DNA of 52,162 bases. It comes from a virus. This document shows, in pieces, positions 33,420-40,645 of this stretch. A program made the translations under genes and the position numbers. The notes under the pieces were generated by a model, which saw nothing but the letters and a program-made list of their open reading frames with translations, did no database searches and was not told where the DNA came from. The DNA is taken from positions 1 through 52,162 of the IMG/VR virus record IMGVR_UViG_3300001450_000052. The stretch is one strand, 5' to 3'. How positions within the stretch are numbered: position 1 is the stretch's first letter; every line of letters begins with the position of its first letter.

Positions 33420-34424
33420 ATGGCACTAAAAAAAAGAAGTTTTTCAGACATAAAAAGTAAGTTTTCAAAAAAAGCTAAGTTTAAAACAGATAAGTTTTTT
33501 GACCTAGGACCAGCATTCCTTGACGCGACGGGAATACCTGGTCCAGCTATGGGTCATTTACAAATGTTTTTAGGTCATTCAGATACTGGTAAAACTACAG
33601 CTCTTATTAAAACAGCTGTAGACGCTCAGAAAAAAGGAGTACTACCAGTAATATTAATAACCGAACAAAAGTGGGGTTTTAATTACGCAAAGTTACTAGA
33701 TTTTGATTGTGAAGAAGTTGTAGATGAAAACACAGGTGAAATAGATTGGGAAGGGTTCTTCTTATTTAATAACGATTTCCAATACATAGAACAGATTACA
33801 GACTACATAAATTCTTTATTAGATGCTCAAGAAAAAGGAGAATTAGATTATGATTTATTATTCTTGTGGGATTCGGTAGGTTCAATACCATGTAAAATGA
33901 CATTTGACGGTAAAGGTGGTAAAATGCATAACGCTGCTGTATTTGCTGATAAAATTGGGATGGGGATTAATCAAAGAATTGGAAAATCTAGAAGGGAAGA
34001 CTCAAAATATACAAACACACTAGTAGTAGTAAATCAACCATGGGTGGAATTACCAGATAACCCTTTCGGTCAACCAAAAATTAAAGCAAAAGGTGGTGAA
34101 GCTTTATGGTTAAATTCTACATTAGTGTTTAGATTTGGAAATCAAAAAAACGCTGGGACTACAAATATTTCAGCTGTTAAAGAAAAAAGAAAAGTTAAAT
34201 TCGCAACAAGAACCAAAATAACAATTATGAAAAACCATGTTAATGGTTTAGGTTATGAAGATGGTAAAATTTTAATAACACCACACGGATTCTTGGCTGG
34301 TAAAGAAGTAACTGAAGAAAAAAAATCAATAGAAAAATACAAACAAGAATATGCCTCTTTTTGGTCTGAACAGTTAGGCGTAGGGGGTGAATTTAATACA
34401 AAAGAAGATAAAGAAAATGAATAA
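33420..34424 (+). CDS. uvsX: UvsX/RecA-like recombinase
   Basis: 334 residues. Walker A is GHSDTGKTT (residues 52-60). ITEQKWGFN carries the catalytic Glu region. Walker B-like LLFLWDSVGSIP follows. VVVNQPWVE and KAKGGEALWLNSTLVFRFG match the L2/asparagine-rich region of phage RecA relatives. The C-terminal part (GYEDGKILITPHGFL) is shorter than in bacterial RecA. UvsX forms filaments on gp32-covered ssDNA and drives strand exchange and recombination-dependent replication. It lies 11 nt after gp32, the classical partner. The FKBP gene overlaps its 3' end. No separate UvsY candidate is seen next to it. Confidence 0.9.
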   Translation: MALKKRSFSDIKSKFSKKAKFKTDKFFDLGPAFLDATGIPGPAMGHLQMFLGHSDTGKTTALIKTAVDAQKKGVLPVILITEQKWGFNYAKLLDFDCEEVVDENTGEIDWEGFFLFNNDFQYIEQITDYINSLLDAQEKGELDYDLLFLWDSVGSIPCKMTFDGKGGKMHNAAVFADKIGMGINQRIGKSRREDSKYTNTLVVVNQPWVELPDNPFGQPKIKAKGGEALWLNSTLVFRFGNQKNAGTTNISAVKEKRKVKFATRTKITIMKNHVNGLGYEDGKILITPHGFLAGKEVTEEKKSIEKYKQEYASFWSEQLGVGGEFNTKEDKENE

Positions 34425-34851
34425 TATAGGTTTAGGTAAAAAAGTTAAAGTACATTATATAGGTACATTAAAAGACGGTTCTGAATTTGACAATTCTATA
34501 GAAAGAAAAGAACCTTTAGAACTTACAATAGGGGATGGTTTAGTTCTAAAAGATTTTGAAAATACTATAAGAACTATGTCTGTTGGAGATAAAAAAAAGG
34601 TTCACATACCAGTACAAGATGCTTACGGTGAATACTTAGAAGAAGCTTTAATAAAATCACCAAGGAACGAGTTCCCAAAAGATTTTAGATTTATTATCGA
34701 TGAAAGAATAAAAGGTAATACTAAAAGTGGTAAACCAGCAACTGCCACAATATTAGAAGTAACAAAAACAGAAGTTACTTTAGATATGAATCATCCATTA
34801 GCTGGAAAAGATTTAAATTTTGAAATAGAACTTCTAGAAGTAGAAAAATAG
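34417..34851 (+). CDS. SlyD-like FKBP-type peptidyl-prolyl isomerase
   Basis: About 144 residues from the ATG at 34417. A GTG ten codons upstream is a less likely start. FKBP motifs are clear: VKVHYIGTLKDGSEFDNSI, then LELTIGDGLVLKDFE, VGDKKKVHIPVQDAYGEY, and after the flap insert LDMNHPLAGKDLNFEIELLE, the SlyD-family ending. It would isomerise X-Pro bonds and act as a folding chaperone. The SlyD metal-binding His tail is missing. Its ATG overlaps the UvsX stop region (ATGAATAA), so it is translationally coupled to the recombinase. A folding helper inside a phage replication operon is uncommon; its client may be a replication or virion protein. Confidence 0.88.
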   Translation: MNNIGLGKKVKVHYIGTLKDGSEFDNSIERKEPLELTIGDGLVLKDFENTIRTMSVGDKKKVHIPVQDAYGEYLEEALIKSPRNEFPKDFRFIIDERIKGNTKSGKPATATILEVTKTEVTLDMNHPLAGKDLNFEIELLEVEK

Positions 34852-34875
34852 TGTTTAACCTTTAATTATAAAAAA

Positions 34876-35883
34876 TTGACTAAAACTCTTCTTGTTGACG
34901 GAAACTCTTTACTACAATTAGGATTTCACGGATTAAAAAACTTTCAAGACAAAGACACCAACCTAGGTGCTGTTTTTTATTTCTTAAATACATTAAAAAA
35001 ACTTATACTAGAATACAATTTTAACAAAGTTGTAGTCACTTGGGATGGACCAAAAAACTACGAAAGTAGAAGAAAGGTGTATAAGAACTATAAAATTAAT
35101 AGAGCAAATAAAAGATTAAGTGATGAACAAAAAGAATCACTATACTCTCAAAAAGTAAGGGTAAAACAATACCTAGAAGAAATCTTTATGAGACAATGTG
35201 AGTTTAGTGGTCATGAAGCGGACGACTGTATAGCTTATTATTGTATAAACAATAATAATGAAGAAGTAACAATACTATCAAACGACAGAGACCTAACCCA
35301 GTTAGTGTCAGACAGTGTTAATTTAAAACTTTTAAATAGTTTAGGGGTTGTTAAAAAGGGTGATAAAATTAAATTTGAAAAACACATAATACCTGTAGAA
35401 AATATAAAAATTATTAAAATTATATGTGGTGATTCTTCTGACGGTATAAGTGGTATAAAAGGTGTTGGTATAAAAACAGTTATAGATACAGTACCTGAAA
35501 TATTAGAAAAAAATATAACTCTTGAATATTTTTTACATATTTGTAGAGACAAACACCTTAAGGGTGAAAGTAATTTTAGAGTTAATAATATAGTAAAAGG
35601 GCTTACTAAAGAAGGTGAGTTAGGTGATGACTTCTTTAAAAGAAATAAATTTTTGGTAGACTTAAGTAAAACCCTACTACCAATAGAATCTCAAAAAGAG
35701 ATTCAAGAATTAATAAGTGAAAATATGGACCCAGAAGGACGTTCTTATAAAAACTTATTAAGAATGATGATGGAAGACGGTTTATTTAATTTTATTGGAA
35801 ATTCTGACGAATCTTTCTTAAATTTTACTGAACCATTATTAATGTTAACAAGAATAGAAAAAAATAAATTTAAAAAAATTTGA
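34876..35883 (+). CDS. 5'-3' exonuclease / FEN-like nuclease (T4 RNase H type)
   Basis: 335 residues from a TTG start; no in-frame ATG lies nearby upstream. Motifs of the PIN/FEN family are in order: LLVDGNSLL (first Asp), VTWDGPKNYESRRKVY, SGHEADDCIAYY (metal-binding Glu/Asp), ILSNDRDLTQLV, and CGDSSDGISGIKGVGIKTV, a helix-3-turn-helix DNA-binding motif after the acidic pair. Such enzymes remove RNA primers and 5' flaps on the lagging strand. It sits 24 nt after the FKBP gene, and its stop overlaps the possible TTG of the next. The C-terminal 80 residues are less conserved. Confidence 0.87.
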   Translation: MTKTLLVDGNSLLQLGFHGLKNFQDKDTNLGAVFYFLNTLKKLILEYNFNKVVVTWDGPKNYESRRKVYKNYKINRANKRLSDEQKESLYSQKVRVKQYLEEIFMRQCEFSGHEADDCIAYYCINNNNEEVTILSNDRDLTQLVSDSVNLKLLNSLGVVKKGDKIKFEKHIIPVENIKIIKIICGDSSDGISGIKGVGIKTVIDTVPEILEKNITLEYFLHICRDKHLKGESNFRVNNIVKGLTKEGELGDDFFKRNKFLVDLSKTLLPIESQKEIQELISENMDPEGRSYKNLLRMMMEDGLFNFIGNSDESFLNFTEPLLMLTRIEKNKFKKI

Positions 35884-35888
35884 AAAAA

Positions 35889-36317
35889 ATGCAAAAATTT
35901 GAAGAAAAAGAAAAGTTTGAATTCGTACTATCGATAAACGATAATATAATATGTCAAAGGTTTTTTACAGTTAGAAACCACAATCCTAAAACAACTCGTT
36001 CCGTTGACTTATATGAGAGTGTACTTGACGTAAAAAATGTAATAAATCAGCAGCTACTTTTAAAAACTATAGATGTTATTGATGAATTTTTTAAAGAAGA
36101 TGTGTCAAAATTACAGGAAGAAAATGAAATTTTTACGATAATGATTAAAAAAGGTAATCACGTAATAATGGAAAGAACATTCTCTGCCGACCTTTATCCA
36201 CCAAGAGTGAGGTACTCTGTAGATATAAGACCACAAATTTCTTATATACTGAGAGAACTAACTGACGTTTTGTCACTAAAAAATCCTGAGACGTACTACC
36301 TAGATAAACAACTTTAA
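35889..36317 (+). CDS. Unknown protein in the replication block
   Basis: 142 residues from the ATG at 35889. A TTG three codons upstream overlaps the preceding stop and is possible. The sequence has alternating strand and helix segments (FEFVLSINDNIICQRFFTVR, VINQQLLLKTIDVIDEFF, EIFTIMIKKGNHVIMERTFS), with an internal near-repeat: FVLSINDNIICQRFF and FTIMIKKGNHVIMERTF may be two copies of one strand-turn-strand unit. No known motif. Its position between the exonuclease and the gp41-like helicase suggests a replication accessory role, for example in the place of the gp59 loader, but nothing in the sequence proves this. Confidence 0.65.
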   Translation: MQKFEEKEKFEFVLSINDNIICQRFFTVRNHNPKTTRSVDLYESVLDVKNVINQQLLLKTIDVIDEFFKEDVSKLQEENEIFTIMIKKGNHVIMERTFSADLYPPRVRYSVDIRPQISYILRELTDVLSLKNPETYYLDKQL

Positions 36318-36330
36318 TTAGTAATTTTAA

Positions 36331-36338
36331 TATTTATT
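36331..36338 (+). promoter_or_regulatory. TATTTATT box upstream of the helicase gene
   Basis: TATTTATT ends 15 nt before the ATG at 36354. It shows that the box family is not confined to virion genes. Confidence 0.35.
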
Positions 36339-36353
36339 TTTAAAGAACAATAC

Positions 36354-37727
36354 ATGACGAATACCGAAAATTTTGGATACCTAGGATATAACTTCCAACT
36401 AAAAATACTAAATTTAATTATAACAGATAAACTATTTGCACAATCTATAATAGACAGCATACAGTCTAAATATTTTGACAACCAATACTTTAAACTGATT
36501 ATGCAAATGATGAAAGAGTACTATGAAAAGTACCAATCTATACCTTCTTTTGAGGGGATAGAACAATTAACACAATTGGAAATATCTTCTGAAATGGCTA
36601 AAAAGTGTGTTATTGATATGTTAAGAGATGTAAAAGAGGCTTCATTTGAAGACCATTTGTTTATAAAAGAAAAAACAATAAAATTTTGTAAACAACAAGA
36701 ATTAAAAAAAGCTATTAGAAAAGTAGAAACTATTTTAGAAAAAGGTGATTTTGAAAGTTATGATTTGTGTGAAGAGTATATAAGAGAAGCTATTAGTATC
36801 GGTGAAGGTGACGAAGGTACTGTCGAAGTTTTTCAAAACCTAGAAGACGTTTTAAAAGAAGACTATAGACACCCAATCCCTACTGGGATAGACGGCATAG
36901 ACAATTTATTAAATGGTGGACTCGCAAAAGGAGAATTAGGTGTGATATTAGCACCCACAGGTGTAGGTAAGACTACAATTTTAACAAGGTTCGCTAATAC
37001 AGCTTTTAATATGGGGTACAACGTGTTACAAATATTTTTTGAAGACAACCCTAAAATTATACAAAGAAAGCATTTTACTTGTTGGACGGGGATAGAACCT
37101 CAAAAACTAAGTGACAATAAAGAAATAGTACTTTCTAAAGCTGATGAAATGAAAACAAATGGTGGTAAATTAATATTAAAAAAGTTAGCATCAGATGAGT
37201 TTACCATCGCTCAAATTAAAAACCAAATCAGAAAAATAACAGCAGAAGGTACCACCTTGGATATTGTAGTTTTAGACTATATAGACTGTGTTATACCAGA
37301 TAGAAGTTATAACGATGAGTGGAAAGGTGAAGGTTCTGTTATGAGAAAATTTGAAGGTATGTGTCACGAGTTAAATCTAGTAGGTTGGACCGCAGCACAA
37401 GGTAATAGGTCATCTATATCCTCTGAGGTAGTAACAACAGACCAAATGGGTGGCTCCATTAAAAAAGCTCAAGTAGGACATGTCATAATTTCAGTGGCAA
37501 AAACATTACAACAAAAAGAACTTGGTTTGGCTACTATTGCTATAACTAAGTCTAGATTGGGTCAAGATGGTATTATATTTGAAAATTGTACATTTAATAA
37601 TGCTACATTAGAAATTAATACTGAATCGACACAAACCTTCTTAGGTTTTGAAGAAGACAAAACACAAAGAAACCGAAAAAGAGTTATGGATGCTCTAGAA
37701 AGAAGAGAAAAATTTATAAATAAATAA
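36354..37727 (+). CDS. Replicative DNA helicase, gp41/DnaB-like
   Basis: 457 residues, close to T4 gp41 (475). The N-terminal 150 residues are helical (the primase/loader-interacting region). The RecA-like motor has Walker A APTGVGKTT (200-208), NVLQIFFEDNP, Walker B-like DIVVLDYIDCVI, WTAAQGNR and ITKSRLGQDG, in the order expected for DnaB-family hexameric helicases. It unwinds the fork 5'-3' on the lagging strand. No gp61-like primase is visible in the window. It follows the unknown 35889 gene and precedes the RNR gene by 16 nt, so nucleotide supply and unwinding are probably co-expressed. Confidence 0.9.
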   Translation: MTNTENFGYLGYNFQLKILNLIITDKLFAQSIIDSIQSKYFDNQYFKLIMQMMKEYYEKYQSIPSFEGIEQLTQLEISSEMAKKCVIDMLRDVKEASFEDHLFIKEKTIKFCKQQELKKAIRKVETILEKGDFESYDLCEEYIREAISIGEGDEGTVEVFQNLEDVLKEDYRHPIPTGIDGIDNLLNGGLAKGELGVILAPTGVGKTTILTRFANTAFNMGYNVLQIFFEDNPKIIQRKHFTCWTGIEPQKLSDNKEIVLSKADEMKTNGGKLILKKLASDEFTIAQIKNQIRKITAEGTTLDIVVLDYIDCVIPDRSYNDEWKGEGSVMRKFEGMCHELNLVGWTAAQGNRSSISSEVVTTDQMGGSIKKAQVGHVIISVAKTLQQKELGLATIAITKSRLGQDGIIFENCTFNNATLEINTESTQTFLGFEEDKTQRNRKRVMDALERREKFINK

Positions 37728-37743
37728 AACAAAAATAAAAAAT

Positions 37744-39648
37744 ATGGAAATTTCGAACAAAATTTTATCGGATATTACTGTTTACATGAAGTACGCAAAA
37801 TATCTACCTGAATTAAACAGAAGAGAAACCTGGGAAGAGTTGGTTACTAGGAATAAAAATATGCACATAAAAACTTACCCTAAGTTAAAAGATGAAATAG
37901 AAGAAAAATATAAATTTGTGTATGATAAAAAAGTATTACCATCTATGAGAAGTATGCAGTTTGGAGGTAAACCTATTGAAATTAGCCCAAACAGAATTTA
38001 TAATTGTGCGTACCTACCTATAGACCACATTGATTCATTTTCAGAAACAATGTTTTTATTATTAGGTGGTACAGGTGTTGGTTATTCGGTACAAAAACAT
38101 CATGTTGCAAAATTACCAGTCATACAAAAACCATACCCAAAAAGAAAAAGAAGATTCTTAATTGGTGATTCAATAGAAGGCTGGGCAGACTCAATTAAAG
38201 TCCTAATGAAATCATATATGAATGGTGGTGGGTCTAGAGTAGAATTTGATTATACGGATATTAGAGCCAAAGGTGCTAGATTAATTACCTCAGGAGGAAA
38301 AGCTCCAGGACCACAACCACTAAAAGAATGTTTAGTTAAGATTGAAGGGATATTAGAGGAAAAAGAAAATGGTGAACAACTTACCACTATTGAAGTACAT
38401 GATATTGTATGTTATATAGCTGATGCTGTACTAGCAGGTGGTATTAGAAGAGCAGCTTTAATTAGTTTGTTTTCAGCTGATGATGACCTTATGATTGGTT
38501 GTAAAGCTGGTAATTGGTGGGAATTAAACCCCCAGAGAGGTAGAGCAAATAACTCGGCAGTTCTAATGAGACATAAAATTACTAAAGAGTTTTTTATGGA
38601 CCTATGGAAACGCGTCGAATTATCCAATTCCGGAGAACCAGGAATTTATCTAAACAACGATAAAGATTGGGGAACTAATCCTTGTTGTGAGATTGCGTTA
38701 AGACCATATCAGTTTTGTAACCTCTGTGAAGTTAATGTGAGTAATATAGAATCACAAGAAGACTTAAACGAAAGAGTAAAAGTAGCTGCATTCATTGGAA
38801 CACTCCAAGCTGGGTACACTTCCTTCCATTACTTAAGAGAAATATGGCAAGAGACAACAGAGAAAGACGCACTTATAGGTGTGTCAATGACAGGTATAGG
38901 TTCAGGTAAAGTTTTAAATTATGATACAAAAAAAGCTGCTAGTCTAGTTAAAAGAGAAAACACCAGAGTATCAAAATTACTAGGAATAAATCAAGCAGCA
39001 AGAACAACAACTGTTAAACCAGCAGGAACTACATCATTAACATTAGGTACATCTTCAGGTATTCATGCGTGGCATAATGATTATTATGTTAGAAGAGTTA
39101 GAGTTGGTAAAAATGAAGCTATTTACACTTATTTAAATATTAATCATCCAGAACTAGTAGAAGATGAATACTTTAGACCTCACGATACTGCGGTAATTAG
39201 TGTACCACAAAAAGCACCTAAAGGGGCTATTATGAGAACAGAATCTCCGTTTGATTTGTTAGAAAGAGTTAAAAAGATAGCGAAAGAATGGGTTAGAAGT
39301 GGACATAGAAAAGGTTCAAACTCACATAACGTTTCCGCAACAATTTCATTAAGAGACCATGAATGGGATGCAGCCGGAGAATGGATGTGGGAAAATAGAA
39401 AACATTATAACGGATTGTCTGTTTTGCCATATAATGGGGGTACATACACACAAGCTCCATTCGAAGATATTACCGAGGAAAAATATAACCAAATGATGAA
39501 ATCGTTAACAGATATTGATTTAAGTAGGGTTATAGAATTAGATGACAACACTGATTTGTCCGGTGAGTTAGCTTGTTCTGGTGGGCAATGTGAGATAGAT
39601 GTAGATTTAAAATCTTTAGAAAAAGAAAAAGAATTAAACGATATATAG
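37744..39648 (+). CDS. nrdJ: Class II (adenosylcobalamin-dependent) ribonucleotide reductase
   Basis: 634 residues in one chain. Conserved blocks: MRSMQFGGKPIEISPNRIYN with CAYLP (N-x-C), LLLGGTGVGYSVQ, SNSGEPGIYLNN, NPCCEIALRPYQFCNLCEVN (thiyl-radical Cys and Glu near residues 312-330), KPAGTTSLTLGTSSGIHAWH, and a C-terminal CSGGQC redox pair near 611. The one-subunit layout without NrdB or NrdG partners fits the B12-dependent monomeric type, so dNTP synthesis needs no oxygen but does need host cobalamin. It is somewhat shorter than the roughly 740-residue bacterial RTPR. It follows the helicase directly. Class is inferred from motifs and the lack of partner genes nearby. Confidence 0.88.
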   Translation: MEISNKILSDITVYMKYAKYLPELNRRETWEELVTRNKNMHIKTYPKLKDEIEEKYKFVYDKKVLPSMRSMQFGGKPIEISPNRIYNCAYLPIDHIDSFSETMFLLLGGTGVGYSVQKHHVAKLPVIQKPYPKRKRRFLIGDSIEGWADSIKVLMKSYMNGGGSRVEFDYTDIRAKGARLITSGGKAPGPQPLKECLVKIEGILEEKENGEQLTTIEVHDIVCYIADAVLAGGIRRAALISLFSADDDLMIGCKAGNWWELNPQRGRANNSAVLMRHKITKEFFMDLWKRVELSNSGEPGIYLNNDKDWGTNPCCEIALRPYQFCNLCEVNVSNIESQEDLNERVKVAAFIGTLQAGYTSFHYLREIWQETTEKDALIGVSMTGIGSGKVLNYDTKKAASLVKRENTRVSKLLGINQAARTTTVKPAGTTSLTLGTSSGIHAWHNDYYVRRVRVGKNEAIYTYLNINHPELVEDEYFRPHDTAVISVPQKAPKGAIMRTESPFDLLERVKKIAKEWVRSGHRKGSNSHNVSATISLRDHEWDAAGEWMWENRKHYNGLSVLPYNGGTYTQAPFEDITEEKYNQMMKSLTDIDLSRVIELDDNTDLSGELACSGGQCEIDVDLKSLEKEKELNDI

Positions 39649-39680
39649 GTTTATTAAAAAATAAGTAAAAGAGGTTAGAG

Positions 39681-39920
39681 ATGAAAAGAAATGATGATTG
39701 GATTAGTGAATTACATTATAAAGAATTTGTTAAACCAAAACTACAACCAGAAGATTTTTATTGGAAAAACGGTACTATGGTTATGACTGAACAATATCAT
39801 AAAAAAAGAGGTAGTTGTTGTGGTAATGGGTGTAAACACTGCCCTTTTTCACCACCACACCTTAAGTTAAATAAAGAACTTAGAAGTAATATTTATAATA
39901 ATGATGAAAGACCTAATTAA
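39681..39920 (+). CDS. DUF5522-like small Cys-rich protein
   Basis: 79 residues. The centre FYWKNGTMVMTEQYHKKRGS, followed by CCGNGCKHCPF, matches the pattern of small bacterial DUF5522 proteins (YY..NG..V.T..YH..RG.CCG.GC.HCP). These are frequent in Bacteroidota and presumably bind metal through the four Cys and His; function unknown. It is one of the few genes here with a purine-rich, Shine-Dalgarno-like leader (AAAGAGGTTAGAG). It lies between the RNR gene and a small tagged gene that it overlaps by about 20 nt. Probable acquisition from a Bacteroidota host. Confidence 0.7.
   Translation: MKRNDDWISELHYKEFVKPKLQPEDFYWKNGTMVMTEQYHKKRGSCCGNGCKHCPFSPPHLKLNKELRSNIYNNDERPN
39890..39897 (+). promoter_or_regulatory. 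TATTTATA box 3-6 nt before the 39901 gene
   Basis: TATTTATA, inside the 3' end of the DUF5522-like gene, ends 3 nt before the ATG at 39901 and 6 nt before the second ATG at 39904. The box spacing favours the second ATG. Confidence 0.4.
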
Positions 39921-40113
39921 AAAAATATTAAGAGAAGATTCATATTGGCAACCCCAAGACGACAAAAAATGGGAATTGTTAGATAAAGATGTGAAACATA
40001 TCGTTGAAAGACTTATTGAACGTCATAAGTCAAACTGGGGTGGGGACCAATATGCGGTAATCTCAGCAATAGAAGAAATTCTAAACGGAATGTTCCAAAG
40101 AGTTAATAGATAA
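39901..40113 (+). CDS. Small tagged protein of unknown function
   Basis: 70 residues, or 69 from the second ATG at 39904. MKDLIKKILREDSYW is a minimal form of the shared tag, with a short amphipathic helix ending in LREDS, an L-x-E site. The remainder is helical (WELLDKDVKHIVERLIERHK, then AVISAIEEILNGMFQRV) with no recognised fold. It overlaps the DUF5522-like gene before it and lies 24 nt before the gp25-like gene. If the tag is removed, only about a 58-residue helical peptide would remain, similar in size to small internal proteins. Confidence 0.6.
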   Translation: MMKDLIKKILREDSYWQPQDDKKWELLDKDVKHIVERLIERHKSNWGGDQYAVISAIEEILNGMFQRVNR

Positions 40114-40125
40114 TATAAACCATAG

Positions 40126-40133
40126 TATTTATT
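40126..40133 (+). promoter_or_regulatory. TATTTATT box 4 nt before the 40138 start
   Basis: TATTTATT is followed by TAAT and the ATG at 40138 of the gp25-like gene, where baseplate wedge genes resume. The spacing implies a leaderless transcript. Confidence 0.5.
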
Positions 40134-40137
40134 TAAT

Positions 40138-40644
40138 ATGACAATAGCTAGAGAAAGATACGGTATAGCTTTTCCATTCCAAGACAGTGATAGTGGGTTT
40201 TTTTTAAAAACAACAACTACTGTCGCGGAAGAGACAAAAGCTGATTTAATACACCTTATATTAACAAGGAAGGGGTCTAGATACTTTTTACCAGATTTTG
40301 GTACAAGACTATATGAGTATATTTTTGAACCACTAGACAGTACAACATTCCAAGCTATTGATTCAGAACTCAGAGACGTTATTCAAAAATATATACCAAA
40401 TATAATAGTTAATGAAATAAAATTACAAAATTTGGAAGACGTAAGAGAGGAAGAAAGAAAAAATAATTCATCCAACCACCCATCATTGATGTCTAATGAC
40501 AGTACCTTAGATACTGACTTAGATGATAGAATATATAGGGTAGCTGGTGATGGTACCGAAGAATATACTACTAAAATTTTTATAGATTATAGTATAAAAG
40601 ATGATGTATTTGGTACGAGAGATTTTATAATTATAAATTTATAA
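40138..40644 (+). CDS. Baseplate wedge protein, gp25-like
   Basis: 168 residues. It has the gp25/W family layout: RERYGIAFPFQDSDSGFFLK, TVAEETKADLIHLILTRKGS with RYFLPDFGTRLYEYIFE, then DSELRDVIQKYIPNIIVNEI. gp25 proteins have a lysozyme-like fold, nucleate sheath assembly and bind the gp6 arms. An acidic insert (about 100-140, with NNSSNHPSLMSNDSTLDTD) makes it longer than T4 gp25 (132). The gp6-like gene follows after 1 nt, the conserved order of contractile injection systems. It has a TATTTATT box almost at its start codon. Confidence 0.9.
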   Translation: MTIARERYGIAFPFQDSDSGFFLKTTTTVAEETKADLIHLILTRKGSRYFLPDFGTRLYEYIFEPLDSTTFQAIDSELRDVIQKYIPNIIVNEIKLQNLEDVREEERKNNSSNHPSLMSNDSTLDTDLDDRIYRVAGDGTEEYTTKIFIDYSIKDDVFGTRDFIIINL

Positions 40645-40645
40645 T

